DNA of 64,000 nt from Micromonospora zamorensis (GCF_900090275.1 NZ_LT607755.1:2728001-2792000), one strand, 5' to 3'; positions 49,073 through 57,968 are shown, counted from the stretch's first letter. Program-made: numbers and translations. The notes: generated by a model not told the origin, from the letters alone.

Positions 49073-51955
49073 TCAGGAGTACGGAAGCCGCAGCACCGAC
49101 TGGTTGCCGATGCCCACGGTGCTCGGGTTGTTGCCGATCGCCGACCAGACCTCCACCCGGACGGTGCCGTTGCTCAGTGCGCCCAACGTGCCGGTGGCCG
49201 AGGACAGGCCGGCGTTCTGGGTGTAGTGCTCGTACCCGGGGACCGGGTCGGTGGCGAAGTAGCGCAGGGTCTCCACCCGTTCCCAACTGCCGTTGCCCGT
49301 GAGGTCGTAGGAGATCCGCACCTGCACGCCGTTGCCGACCGCCGTCCCGGCGTCCACGAACAGGTCGAACGTGGTCTGCCCGCCGGTGTAGGCGAGGTTG
49401 AGGCCGGTGGCCGTGAAGACCTGCGCGTTGGTGGGCGTACCGTCGTGGTTGCCGTTTGCCGCCGCGACAGTCGTCGTGGCCGCGCCACCGGCGGCGCCCA
49501 ACCCGCCTCCGGGCAGCAGGTACCGCGTCGGACCGCCCGTGGCCGGCGGCGGGGTGGTCGTCGGCGGGGGGTCCGTCGGCGGGGGGTCCGTCGGCGTCGT
49601 CGGGGGAACGCCGCCGGCCGCGTTGCCGCCGCTCCAGGTGTACGCCCCGGTGGTGGCCGTCTTGCCGGCTCCCACGGTGAGCGTGGTGCCGTTGGAGAAG
49701 GTCACCGTGATCGGCGCGGCGGTCGGGTTCGATGCCACGTAGGTGCGGGCACCGTTGCGCGAGAAGACCGCCGACAGCGGATGGTTGCCGGTCACCGTCG
49801 TGTCGACATTGCCCAGGGCCGCCAGGTTGCGGATCCAGTGGAAGGTGTGCGCCCGGCTCTCGCCCTCCTCCGGGGTGTAGCCCGGGTTCGCGCGGAGGTT
49901 CGCCAGCGCCGCGTCGGGGTCGCCGAGAGCCTGGAACTGCCAGAGGATGTCCTGCCACACCGTCGGTTGTCCGCCGTTGTTGCGGACGAGCTCGGCGTAG
50001 TTGGTCCGCACGTACGCCGGGTTGTTGCCCAGGTAGAGGTGACCGCCGGTGACCGGCAGCAGGTTGATGCCCTGGATCATCTCCGGCTCGGCGCTGAACC
50101 AGGTGGCGTACGCGCCGCCGTCACCCCAGACCATGCCGACCGTCGAGTGCCCGAACGCGGCGGGGAAGTTCTGGTCGCTGACGTCGAACCAGTATTCCTG
50201 GATCGCCGCGGCCTGCGTGGTGTAGAGGAAGACACCCGCGTCGCGGACGGCGGTGTCGCCGGTCGTCTGCCCCCACTGGATCAGGGCGCTCGCGAAGTTC
50301 ATCCCCTCCGACGAGGACTCCTGGTTGTTGCCGGAGCCGAACGAGCCGTGCCCGGACGCCCAGTCGTGGCCGGCGTAGATGTCGAAGTCCCGCAGGTACG
50401 GGAAGCGGGTGTCGTCACGACGGTAGTTGTTGGCGTCCCGGATCAGCAGGTCGACCATGCCGCCGTAACGGCTGGTAGCCGCCCAGGTCGGGTCGAACTT
50501 CGCCAGGGTCGCTGCGGCGGCGATGTAGTAGCCGTAGTGGAAGTGGTGGTCGTTGAGCTCCTGGTCGGACCCGTACGACGCCGGGTAGCCGATCAGGGTG
50601 CCCCAGGTGTTGTCGTAGTAGAAGACCCTGCTGGTCTTGCCGCTGGACGCGGTGAACCAGTCGGTGAGCGTGCTACGGATCGCGTTCAGCGCGCTGTCGC
50701 GCGTCGTGGTGTCGTTGACCTGGTCGGCGATCTCGGCGATCCGCGCGGCGCGGCCGAGGCCCTTGCCCGTCCAGTAGGTGTCGTTGCCGCGCTGGTCCAT
50801 CGGGTTGGCGCGGGTGGCGGCCAGGTGCCCGGTGAGCGTCGACAGGTCGCCACCGCTGCCGTCACCGACGGCCGGCAGCTCCGGCAGGATGCCCTGGAAC
50901 TTCATGGCGGTGCGGAACTGGTTGACGCCGGTGAGCACCTTCATCCGGCCGCGCGCCGACGGGTAGGTCGGCGTGATCGCGGTGGAGCCGCTCAGCGACT
51001 TCCACTGGTGCGGGTAGAGGCTCACCACGGTCTGCGTGGCGGTGCCCTCCCGAGGGGTCGTGGTGAACGCGTACGTGGTGGTCAGTCCGCTGGTCGCGGG
51101 GTTGTAGGCGTACGAGACCTGGGTGCCGGTCACGTGGGCGTGCGCGTACTGACCGTAGGTCGCGGCCAGCGCGGCGCGCTCGGTCGCGCTGGACGTCGGC
51201 GGCAGCAGGGCGACGGAGAAGTAGCCGCGACCGGCCAGGGTGGACGAGATCCGGCCCGACGCCACGGTCCAGCTGGCGCCGCTGGGGGCGAACCCGACGT
51301 AGTCGTGGCCGTTGACCCGGAAACCGATGGTGGCGCCGCTGTTGGACCAGACGTCGGGGGTGCCGGCGGTGCTGATCTGCGCGTTCCCGCCGGTGGTCTG
51401 GAAGTACGCGAAGGGCAGACCGTGGCCGATGGTGGCGCGCATGGTGCGCGTGCCGTCGCTCCAGTGCGGGCTGACAGTCCAGTCCGTCCAGCCGTCGACC
51501 TTCACCAGGGGAGCGGCGAGCCCGGCCACGCCGACCCGGATGTCCTGCACGTACGGGTAGTGGAACTCCCCGACGCCGGTGGCGGTGCCGCTGATGGCGG
51601 GAGTGGAGTTGGCGGAGAAGCCGAGCCCGTCACCGAAGGTGTCGTACGAGATCGGGTGGGCGTGCAGCGGTTCGCTGAAGGAGCAGTCGGTGCGCTTCCA
51701 CAGCAGGGAGGACCACCAGTCGTTTGTGGGTATCGGACCGGTGGGCGCGTTGGCGGTGGCGAACTGCCGGGGGTTGCTGGACATCGCGCCGCACCCGCTC
51801 GGCAGCGGACCGACGGGGGTGGTGGTGTAGCTGCCGGCGCCGACGGGCGCGGCTTCGGCGGCGCGGGTGACGGGGATCGCGAGGCCGCCGACGATCAGGG
51901 CCAGCGCGGTGGTGGCGGCCAGGACCCATCGGCGGTGGGGGACGGGAGGTTTCAT
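49073..51955 (-). CDS. Secreted GH81 endo-beta-1,3-glucanase with C-terminal domain
   Basis: ATG 51955 follows GGAGG by 5 nt; the product has 960 residues. A signal peptide covers about 1-35. The GH81 body (about 45-720) includes TNDWWSSLLWKRTD, ELNDHHFHYGYYIAAAA with the catalytic Asp, and SGNNQESSSEGMNFASALI with the acidic pair. After a Pro/Thr linker near 785-800 a beta-rich domain of about 150 residues follows; its family is uncertain and it may be a glucan-binding module. The enzyme breaks laminarin or fungal wall glucan. A different operator from the xylan genes lies upstream. Confidence 0.9.
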   Translation of the reverse strand: MKPPVPHRRWVLAATTALALIVGGLAIPVTRAAEAAPVGAGSYTTTPVGPLPSGCGAMSSNPRQFATANAPTGPIPTNDWWSSLLWKRTDCSFSEPLHAHPISYDTFGDGLGFSANSTPAISGTATGVGEFHYPYVQDIRVGVAGLAAPLVKVDGWTDWTVSPHWSDGTRTMRATIGHGLPFAYFQTTGGNAQISTAGTPDVWSNSGATIGFRVNGHDYVGFAPSGASWTVASGRISSTLAGRGYFSVALLPPTSSATERAALAATYGQYAHAHVTGTQVSYAYNPATSGLTTTYAFTTTPREGTATQTVVSLYPHQWKSLSGSTAITPTYPSARGRMKVLTGVNQFRTAMKFQGILPELPAVGDGSGGDLSTLTGHLAATRANPMDQRGNDTYWTGKGLGRAARIAEIADQVNDTTTRDSALNAIRSTLTDWFTASSGKTSRVFYYDNTWGTLIGYPASYGSDQELNDHHFHYGYYIAAAATLAKFDPTWAATSRYGGMVDLLIRDANNYRRDDTRFPYLRDFDIYAGHDWASGHGSFGSGNNQESSSEGMNFASALIQWGQTTGDTAVRDAGVFLYTTQAAAIQEYWFDVSDQNFPAAFGHSTVGMVWGDGGAYATWFSAEPEMIQGINLLPVTGGHLYLGNNPAYVRTNYAELVRNNGGQPTVWQDILWQFQALGDPDAALANLRANPGYTPEEGESRAHTFHWIRNLAALGNVDTTVTGNHPLSAVFSRNGARTYVASNPTAAPITVTFSNGTTLTVGAGKTATTGAYTWSGGNAAGGVPPTTPTDPPPTDPPPTTTPPPATGGPTRYLLPGGGLGAAGGAATTTVAAANGNHDGTPTNAQVFTATGLNLAYTGGQTTFDLFVDAGTAVGNGVQVRISYDLTGNGSWERVETLRYFATDPVPGYEHYTQNAGLSSATGTLGALSNGTVRVEVWSAIGNNPSTVGIGNQSVLRLPYS

Positions 51956-52033
51956 GGTGCCTCCATCGCGCGTCGGGTGCGGCCCTTGCCGGCTCCGACG
52001 CGTTGCGTCTGAATTGGGGGGAAGGTCGGGTGA

Positions 52034-52045
52034 GAGAGCGCTCTC
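52034..52045. promoter_or_regulatory. LacI-type operator upstream of GH81
   Basis: GAGAGCGCTCTC is a perfect 12-bp palindrome with the central GC pair of LacI-family sites, resembling the CebR-type boxes of actinomycete beta-glucan and cellulose genes. It lies about 80 nt upstream of the GH81 start. Confidence 0.65.
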
Positions 52046-52110
52046 ACGGCCACGGTAGTGGAGCACCTAGATCCCCGTCAATGTGTCCATCCTGTTGCGT
52101 ACTGATGTCG

Positions 52111-52485
52111 CTATTTGCCGGCGCCCTCGCGCTCGCTCAGCAGCGTCTCCGGCGCGCGCATCCGCCACGCGTCCGTCACCAGCTCGTCCAGGCGTTCGAG
52201 GTCGATCTCCGCCAGGCGCAGCAGCACCAGGGGCAGGCCGTCGTAACCGGGCGCGGTGAAGAAGACGTCCGGTTCGCCGAGCAGGAGAGCCTGCTTCTCC
52301 GCCTCGTCCCCGACGAACAGCACGGCGATGTCGAGCCGGATCACCCGCGGCCGGCCCGGCACCCGCTCCGGATAGGACCAGACGAAGCCCTTGTCGGCCA
52401 CCCGGAAATCGAAGCCGTCACTGGCGATCTCCACCACGTGCGGCAGGGCCAGCGCCACCCGGCGTACGTCCTCCGCGTCAACCAC
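52111..52485 (-). CDS. MmcQ/YjbR-family protein
   Basis: The 124-residue protein is a small MmcQ/YjbR-type domain: VDAEDVRRVALALPHVVEI at the start, then DFRVADKGFVWSYPE and the DVFFTAPGYDGLPLVLLRL segment. These proteins have a double-wing fold resembling DNA-binding proteins, yet direct binding is unproven for most members. GTG 52485 has GAGGGG upstream. No partner gene is evident. Confidence 0.85.
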   Translation of the reverse strand: MVDAEDVRRVALALPHVVEIASDGFDFRVADKGFVWSYPERVPGRPRVIRLDIAVLFVGDEAEKQALLLGEPDVFFTAPGYDGLPLVLLRLAEIDLERLDELVTDAWRMRAPETLLSEREGAGK

Positions 52486-52525
52486 CGGGACCCCTCACAC
52501 CACGTACCGTCCGCATGTGCCGAGA

Positions 52526-53221
52526 TTACGCGGTGGACAGGCCGATCGCGGTCGCCCCGATGACGGCCCGGGTGCCGCTCTCCTGCACGTAGCCGACGAC
52601 CGTGGCACCGCGCGGATCGAGATCGGGCGGCACCGTCAGCTCCATCCGTCCGCCCTCGGCGCCCGCTCCCACCGACGTGAAGGCCCGTACGACGTTGTCC
52701 TGCCGTAGCGTCCGCCCGGCGTTCTCCCCCCGGGCGATCTCGCTGTCCAGGCCGCGTTGCACGATCGCCACGTTCAGCACCGCGCCCTCCGGTGGCTGAT
52801 CGACCTGGTAGTCCAGCACCACCCGCGGCCCGCCGACGTCCGGTGCGGACAGCGTGAGGGTGGTGGCGGCGGTCGTGGCCAGGGCGGACGCGATCGCGCC
52901 GGCCGCCCGTCGACGATCGGACCCGACGAACTCGACGGTGCCGTTGACGACCATCTGCGGCGTGTACAGACGTCCGGAGCCGAAGGCCCGGGCGTACGCC
53001 TCCTGCCGCGCGGTGTATGCAGCGTCGGCGAACTGGTCGGGCCAGCCCAGATCGTCCCAGTAGTCGACGTGAAACCCGAGGCCGAAGACAGGTTGACCCC
53101 GTTCCCGGGCGTCACTCTCGATCTCGGTCAGCAACTCCTCGGCGGGAGGGCAACTGGAGCAGCCCTGTGAGGTGAACATCTCCACGACCGCGAAGCCGCC
53201 GTCCGTCGATGGGTTCGTCAT
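52526..53221 (-). CDS. DUF1223 thioredoxin-like protein
   Basis: ATG 53221 gives 231 residues. The N-terminal thioredoxin-like segment VVEMFTSQGCSSCPPAEELL holds the CxxC pair Cys21/Cys24. Next comes GLGFHVDYWDDLGWPDQFAD with TPQMVVNG, the DUF1223 signature, and a beta-sandwich C-terminal half. No signal peptide is seen with this start, whereas many relatives are exported. A redox role is likely from the CxxC; the substrate is unknown. It is divergent from the acetyltransferase gene. Confidence 0.85.
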   Translation of the reverse strand: MTNPSTDGGFAVVEMFTSQGCSSCPPAEELLTEIESDARERGQPVFGLGFHVDYWDDLGWPDQFADAAYTARQEAYARAFGSGRLYTPQMVVNGTVEFVGSDRRRAAGAIASALATTAATTLTLSAPDVGGPRVVLDYQVDQPPEGAVLNVAIVQRGLDSEIARGENAGRTLRQDNVVRAFTSVGAGAEGGRMELTVPPDLDPRGATVVGYVQESGTRAVIGATAIGLSTA

Positions 53222-53350
53222 GTGGCGTGTCTCCTTCCCACGTGCCGGCTGCGGCGCTGCGTTTCCCGTTCCGGCCCGGACAATGCGCGGCGGGTGCTCT
53301 CCTGCTGGCCTCTTGGGAGGCGTCACCGGCGCGGGTGGTTGGATGGTCGG

Positions 53351-53653
53351 GTGCAGTTCACCGTGACAGACGCGCCGGAGCGGGAGCGCTTCGAGGCGCG
53401 CGACGAGGCGGGCGTGGTCGCCGGGTTCGTCACCTATCAGCTGACCGGCTCGATCATCGCCTACACCCACACCGAGGTCGACCCGGCGTTCGAGGGCCGG
53501 GGCGTCGGGTCGACGCTGGCTCGCGCCGTGATGGACGACGCGCGCGCCAAGCGCCGGACCGTCGTGCCGATCTGCCCGTTCCTCGCCGACTGGCTGGTCA
53601 AGCACCCGGAGTACGAGGGCATCGTGGTCCGCTCGACCCGCAAGGTCAAGTAG
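53351..53653 (+). CDS. GNAT-like acetyltransferase, short form
   Basis: GTG 53351 gives 100 residues. The acetyl-CoA loop is HTEVDPAFEGRGVGSTLARAVMDDARAKRRTVVPICPF, a reduced GNAT fold of the kind found in about 100-residue bacterial proteins. The substrate cannot be told. It precedes the isocitrate lyase-like gene by 42 nt on the same strand and may share its message. Confidence 0.83.
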   Translation: MQFTVTDAPERERFEARDEAGVVAGFVTYQLTGSIIAYTHTEVDPAFEGRGVGSTLARAVMDDARAKRRTVVPICPFLADWLVKHPEYEGIVVRSTRKVK

Positions 53654-53695
53654 GCCGGCCCCTTCCGCCCTTCATCCCGTCGGGAGACGTGCACG

Positions 53696-54412
53696 ATGAC
53701 TGCTCAGACCTTCCGGGCGCTGCACCACGGCCGCGCCCTCGGAGACCCGCTCGTCCTCCCCGGTCCCTGGGACGCGGCCAGCGCGCTGGCCTTTGCCGAG
53801 GCCGGCTATCCCGCGCTCGCCATCCCCAGCGCCGGGGTCGCCGCCTCGCTCGGCTACGAGGACGGCGCGACCCCGCCCGACGAGATGTTCGCCGCGGTGA
53901 CGCGGATCGTCCGGGCCGTTGCCGTCCCGGTGTCCGCCGACGTCGAGGGCGGGTACGGCCTCACCCCCGGCGAGCTGGTTGGGCGGCTCCTGGAGACGGG
54001 CGCCGTCGGCTGCAACCTGGAGGACTCCGAGGGAGGCGCCACGCTGAAGGATCCGCAGCGGCACGCGGACTGGCTGGCCGAGGTGCGCGCGGAGGCTGGC
54101 GACGCGCTCGTCATCAACGCGCGCGTCGACACGTTCCTCGTCGGCGCGGGTGACCCGGCCGACGCGGTGGCACGAGCCCGCCTCTACACGGCCGCCGGCG
54201 CCGACTGCGTGTACCCCATCCTGGCGCCGCCGGAGCTGCTGCCGGTGCTGCGCGAGGGCATCACCGGCCCGATCAACATGGTCGCCGGCGCGGACAGCGA
54301 GTCCGTGGCCGAGTTGGCGCGCTGGGGCGCGACGCGCATCACCTTCGGGCCGGCCATGCAGCGGTACGCCATCGGGGCGGTCGGCGACCTCGCGGCACGA
54401 CTGCGCGCCTGA
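53696..54412 (+). CDS. Isocitrate lyase/PEP mutase-superfamily enzyme
   Basis: The 238-residue protein has the TIM-barrel features of this superfamily: LPGPWDAASALAFAEAGYPALAIPSAGVAASLGY, the metal-binding SADVEGGYG, and NLEDSEGGATLKD. It lacks the KKCGH catalytic cysteine motif of true isocitrate lyase, so it is closer to carboxyvinyl-carboxyphosphonate or oxaloacetate-hydrolase-like members. It probably cleaves or rearranges a C-C or P-C bond in a small acid. The actual substrate is unknown. Confidence 0.83.
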   Translation: MTAQTFRALHHGRALGDPLVLPGPWDAASALAFAEAGYPALAIPSAGVAASLGYEDGATPPDEMFAAVTRIVRAVAVPVSADVEGGYGLTPGELVGRLLETGAVGCNLEDSEGGATLKDPQRHADWLAEVRAEAGDALVINARVDTFLVGAGDPADAVARARLYTAAGADCVYPILAPPELLPVLREGITGPINMVAGADSESVAELARWGATRITFGPAMQRYAIGAVGDLAARLRA

Positions 54413-54440
54413 GCCCGCCCGCCGCCCCGGGAATGATCAA

Positions 54441-54492
54441 GCGCCAGCCGCGCGGCGATCGGTCGGGCGCCAGCCGCGCGGTGGTCGGTCAG
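54441..54492. repeat. Tandem 26-bp repeat at the exonuclease 3' end
   Basis: Copies 54441-54466 and 54467-54492 both start GCGCCAGCCGCGCGG and match at 23 of 26 positions. The second copy includes the stop codon of the exonuclease gene, as with the repeat near 40.2 kb. Confidence 0.7.
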
Positions 54493-55415
54493 GCGTCGGC
54501 TCGGGCGGCTAGGGCGTCCACCAGGCGGCGGGCCGAGCCGGCCAGGTTCCACCGTCCGGCCAGGTCGAGCAGCCGCTCCGGATCGACCGGGGCGGTCGGC
54601 AGCGCGGTGGGCAGCTCCGGCAGTGGCACGTCCAGGGCGACCCGGACCACCGTCGGCGCCACGGCCAGGTAGTCGCGGGCCGCGGCCAGCTTGGTGCGCA
54701 GGCCCGGTGCGAAGGACGAGTCGGAGTCGTCCAGCGCGGCCAGGATGCCGGCGATGCTGCCGTACCGCTCGATGAGCCGGGCGGCGGTCTTCTCACCCAC
54801 GCCGGCGACCCCGGGCAGCCCGTCGCTGGGGTCGCCCCGCAGTGCGGCGAAGTCGGCGTACCGGTCGGCCGGGACGCCGTAGCGTGTCCGCACCGCGGCG
54901 TCGTCGCAGTCGTCCAGCTTGGCGACGCCGCGCCCCACGTAGAGCAGCCGGACCGGCCGGGTGTCGTCGATGAGCTGGAACAGGTCCCGGTCGCCGGAGA
55001 CCACCTCGACCGGGCCGGGCTGGGTCACCGAGAGCGTGCCGAGCACGTCGTCGGCCTCGTAGCCGGTCGCGCCGACCGCGGTGATGCCCACGGCGGTCAG
55101 CACCTCCAGGATCATCGGCACCTGCGGGGAGAGCGTGTCCGGGACGATCTCGCCGCCCTGCGGGGCCACCCGGTGCGCCTTGTACGACGGCAGCAGGTCG
55201 ACCCGCCACGCCGGGCGCCAGTCGTAGTCGAGGGCGCAGACCATCCGGTCGGCGCCCCGCACGCGAATCAGGGTGGCGAGCATGTCGAGGAAACCGCGCA
55301 CCGCGTTGACCGGGGTGCCGTCCTCGGCCTTGGCGGCGGACTCCGGAATGCCGAAGTAGGCCCGGAAGTAGAGGCTCGCTGCGTCGATCAGCAGGATCGG
55401 GGGTCGGTGTGCCAC
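54489..55415 (-). CDS. 5'-3' exonuclease (DNA polymerase I N-terminal-like)
   Basis: GTG 55415 is supported by a CAGGCT hexamer 7 nt upstream and begins VAHRPPILLIDAASLYFRAYFG; the product has 308 residues. FEN/PIN-type signatures are ALDYDWRPAWR, ATGYEADDVLGTL and VVSGDRDLFQLID. The helix-hairpin-helix segment is PGVAGVGEKTAARLIERYG. The polymerase part is absent, as in the standalone exonucleases of other actinomycetes. It should remove RNA primers or flaps in replication and repair. Confidence 0.92.
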   Translation of the reverse strand: MAHRPPILLIDAASLYFRAYFGIPESAAKAEDGTPVNAVRGFLDMLATLIRVRGADRMVCALDYDWRPAWRVDLLPSYKAHRVAPQGGEIVPDTLSPQVPMILEVLTAVGITAVGATGYEADDVLGTLSVTQPGPVEVVSGDRDLFQLIDDTRPVRLLYVGRGVAKLDDCDDAAVRTRYGVPADRYADFAALRGDPSDGLPGVAGVGEKTAARLIERYGSIAGILAALDDSDSSFAPGLRTKLAAARDYLAVAPTVVRVALDVPLPELPTALPTAPVDPERLLDLAGRWNLAGSARRLVDALAARADA

Positions 55416-55474
55416 GCCGGACAGCCTGGCACAGCCGTCCGACGATCCGGGGTACCCCCGGCCGCCCGGTGCTG

Positions 55475-55702
55475 TCAGCGCTGGTCGTCGTGCCGGTAGA
55501 CGGTCTCCCGCCGGGCCAGGTGCTGCACGACGTAACTGGTTACCAGCAGCAGGATCGCCACCAGCACCTCGACCCAGGCCGCGACGCCGTCGGCGACGGT
55601 GAGCCCGATGATCAGCAGAGCCAGGCCGACGAGCGCGAGGACTCCCGCCCACAGTTGGCGGCGACGGCGTGTCGCCGCCCGGTTCGCCTCGTTCCCTGCC
55701 AC
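55475..55702 (-). CDS. Small two-helix membrane protein, unknown
   Basis: The product has 75 residues, from GTG 55702 with GGGAGGA upstream. Residues 1-15 are basic (NRAATRRRR), helices run at 18-36 and 41-61, and the tail is charged and cytoplasmic. The basic start and both termini inside are consistent topology. No domain is recognised. It lies between the exonuclease gene and the divergent DUF4037 gene. Confidence 0.7.
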   Translation of the reverse strand: MAGNEANRAATRRRRQLWAGVLALVGLALLIIGLTVADGVAAWVEVLVAILLLVTSYVVQHLARRETVYRHDDQR

Positions 55703-55823
55703 GTCGGTCCTCCCGGTCGGGGTCGCCCGCGCGGGACCCCGATCCCAGGCTAGGGCCGCGGGGGACGCGCCGGGCCGGAAAACGACCGTGCGGGCTGGTC
55801 GCCGCGCGGCGCAGACTGCCGGT

Positions 55824-56891
55824 ATGGCGTTTCTTCCCGGCCTGACGTTGGCCCGTCGCTACCACGACGAGGTGGTCGCGCCGATCCTGCGCCGCCGGTG
55901 TCCCGACCTGCCGTACGCGGCCGGACTGCTCGACGGCGGCTCGGAGCTGCTCGGCCTGGACACCGTGCGGTCCACCGACCACGACTGGGGGCCACGCGTG
56001 CAGCTGTTCGTCCCGGCAGCCGAGGCGGCCCGGGTCCCCGCGCTGCGCGCCGCGCTCGACGCCGAGCTGCCGGTGGAGTTTCTGGGTTGGCCGACCCGTT
56101 TCGTCGGCGAGGACGGGCGGCTGGGCGTCTCCGACCCGGCGGGCAGCCGGCACGGGGTCGACGTCGCCGAACTGGCCGGCTGGTGGCGCGACCGGCTCGG
56201 CTTCGACCCGGCCGCCGGGGTCACCACGGCGGACTGGCTCGCCACCCCGACCCAGCGGCTGGCGGAGGTGACCGGCGGCGCGGTCTTCCATGACGGTCTC
56301 GGTGGGGCGCTGACGGCCCGGCGTACGGCGGTCAGCTGGTATCCGACGGACGTGTGGCGCCACGTGCTCGCCTCCGCCTGGACCCGGATCGCCCAGGCGG
56401 AGCACCTGCCCGGCCGGTGTGCCGAGGTCGGTGACGAGCTGGGCAGCCGGGTGGTGACCGCCGGGCTGGCCCGGGATCTCATGCGGCTCGGTCTGCTGCT
56501 GCACCAGCGTTGGCCGCCGTACGACAAGTGGCTCGGCACGGTCTTCGGCCGGCTGGACGATGCCGAGCCGGTGGTCGTGGCGCTGGCCGACGCGCTCGGC
56601 CCGGGCGACTGGTCGCGGCGTCAGGCGGGGCTGGTCGAGGCTCTGGAGACGGTGGCCCGATGGACCGACGAGACGCGTCTCGCGGTGCCGGTGCGCGCCC
56701 GGGCGCGGCCGTTCCACAGCCGCCCGTTCCTGGTGCTGCGTGCCGAGCGGATCGCCGCCGCGCTGAGTGCCGCCGTGACCGACCCGGCGCTGCGTACCCG
56801 GCCGCTTGTGGGCGCGGTCGACCAGTACGTGCACAGCGTCGATGTCCTCACCGACGCGGCCCGGGTGCGCCGGATCGCCGGCAGCGTCTGA
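55824..56891 (+). CDS. DUF4037-family protein, nucleotidyltransferase-like
   Basis: ATG 55824 lies 6 nt after a CAGACT hexamer; the product has 355 residues. The N-terminal GGSELLGLDTVRSTDHDWGPRVQLFV resembles the minimal nucleotidyltransferase core (GS-x-D-x-D). DUF4037 covers the helical rest (LHQRWPPYDKWLGTVFGRL, PLVGAVDQYVHSVDVL). The DHDW pair would bind metal. Such proteins may modify aminoglycosides or tRNA-like targets, but no substrate is established. Confidence 0.8.
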   Translation: MAFLPGLTLARRYHDEVVAPILRRRCPDLPYAAGLLDGGSELLGLDTVRSTDHDWGPRVQLFVPAAEAARVPALRAALDAELPVEFLGWPTRFVGEDGRLGVSDPAGSRHGVDVAELAGWWRDRLGFDPAAGVTTADWLATPTQRLAEVTGGAVFHDGLGGALTARRTAVSWYPTDVWRHVLASAWTRIAQAEHLPGRCAEVGDELGSRVVTAGLARDLMRLGLLLHQRWPPYDKWLGTVFGRLDDAEPVVVALADALGPGDWSRRQAGLVEALETVARWTDETRLAVPVRARARPFHSRPFLVLRAERIAAALSAAVTDPALRTRPLVGAVDQYVHSVDVLTDAARVRRIAGSV

Positions 56892-57028
56892 TCAGCCGCC
56901 CGGTCAGCGACCCCCGACACCGACCGCCGACCCGACCATGCTGGTCGTGCCGGCGGTCCACCAGCGCCAGAACACCCCGGCCCGTTCGTCGACGTGCATG
57001 TCGCCGTCCCCCGTTCGCCGAGCCAGCG

Positions 57029-57045
57029 CGTTCCAAACTGGAACG
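57029..57045. promoter_or_regulatory. Perfect inverted-repeat operator of the HxlR-peroxiredoxin gene
   Basis: CGTTCCA-AAC-TGGAACG has perfect 7-bp arms. It ends 3 nt before the TATAGT -10 element (57049-57054) and so covers the spacer and -35 region. The gene itself encodes the likely binder. Confidence 0.72.
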
Positions 57046-57048
57046 GAC

Positions 57049-57054
57049 TATAGT
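57049..57054 (+). promoter_or_regulatory. -10 element of the HxlR-peroxiredoxin gene
   Basis: TATAGT is one of the best -10 matches in the window. It would start transcription near 57061, leaving a leader of about 20 nt that carries the GGAGG ribosome binding site. Confidence 0.7.
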
Positions 57055-57080
57055 CGGAGCGGGAGCAACGGAGGTAGCGG

Positions 57081-57968
57081 GTGCGGCGAGAGGATCTTGC
57101 CGATGCGGACTGCGGCATCGCGCAGGCGCTCGGCGTACTGGGGGACTGGTGGACGTTCCTCATCGTGCGCGACGTCGCCGGCGGGACGACCCGCTTCGAC
57201 GCGTTGCAACGCGAGCTGGGCGTCAGCCGACGGGCACTGACCGAGCGCCTCGGCGCGTTGGTCGAGCACGGTGTGTTGGAGCGCCAGCCGTACTCACGAC
57301 ACCCCCCGCGCTACGACTACCTGCTCACCGCGAAGGGCGAGGGGCTCCTACCGGTGCTGATCGCCCTGCAGGACTGGGGGACGAGGCACCTGATGGGTGA
57401 TGGAGAGTTGACCGCGACGGCCGACGCCGGGTCTGCCGAGGCGCGCCGGGCACACGACCTGATCGGGCGGCGGTTGCCCGAGGCCGTGCTGCCGGGTGCC
57501 GACGGTCAGCCGGTGTCGGTGGCCGCGACGGGCGCGTGGAGCGTCCTCTACCTCTTCCCCGGGGCGTACGCGCCGGGGACGCAGGGCTATCCGCCGGCCT
57601 GGTCGGAGATCCCCGGTGCCCGGGGCTGCACCCTCGAATCGACCACCTACGCGAAGCGGCACCCGGACTTCCAGGCCGCCGGGGTACGGGTCTACGGGAT
57701 CAGCACGCAGCGACCGGACCAGCTCGCCGACTTCTCCGCGTACGCCGGGCTGCCGTTTCCGCTGCTGTCCGACCAGGACGGCCGGCTGGCCGCAGGGCTG
57801 CTGCTGCCCGTCTTCCGCGCCGGCGGGATGACCCGGTTCAAGCGGCTGACGCTGCTGGTCGACCCGCAGGCGGTGGTGCGAGCCGTGCAGTTCCCGGTCA
57901 CCGACCCGGCCGGCTCGGTGGAGGAGATGCTCACCCTGGCTCGCGAGCACGCAGCGATCCCCGGCTGA
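57081..57968 (+). CDS. HxlR-type regulator fused to a peroxiredoxin domain
   Basis: GTG 57081 follows GGAGG by about 6 nt; the product has 295 residues. Residues 1-105 are an HxlR winged helix, with the usual N-terminal cysteine in DADCGIAQALGVLGDWW (Cys11) and GVSRRALTERLGALVEHG as recognition helix. Residues about 125-295 are a redoxin domain: YLFPGAYAPGTQGYPP, IPGARGCTLESTTYAK and GVRVYGISTQRPDQLADF. Cys183 is the peroxidatic position. The partner of the usual GCTPQSC motif is Thr188, so the second cysteine is missing. Cys11 and Cys183 are the only two cysteines. Likely a peroxide-responsive autorepressor; the disulfide is inferred. Confidence 0.88.
   Translation: MRREDLADADCGIAQALGVLGDWWTFLIVRDVAGGTTRFDALQRELGVSRRALTERLGALVEHGVLERQPYSRHPPRYDYLLTAKGEGLLPVLIALQDWGTRHLMGDGELTATADAGSAEARRAHDLIGRRLPEAVLPGADGQPVSVAATGAWSVLYLFPGAYAPGTQGYPPAWSEIPGARGCTLESTTYAKRHPDFQAAGVRVYGISTQRPDQLADFSAYAGLPFPLLSDQDGRLAAGLLLPVFRAGGMTRFKRLTLLVDPQAVVRAVQFPVTDPAGSVEEMLTLAREHAAIPG

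Noticed and set aside
53696..54412. True isocitrate lyase
   Set aside because: The catalytic KKCGH motif is missing and the length is about half that of the enzyme; it is a relative in the same superfamily.
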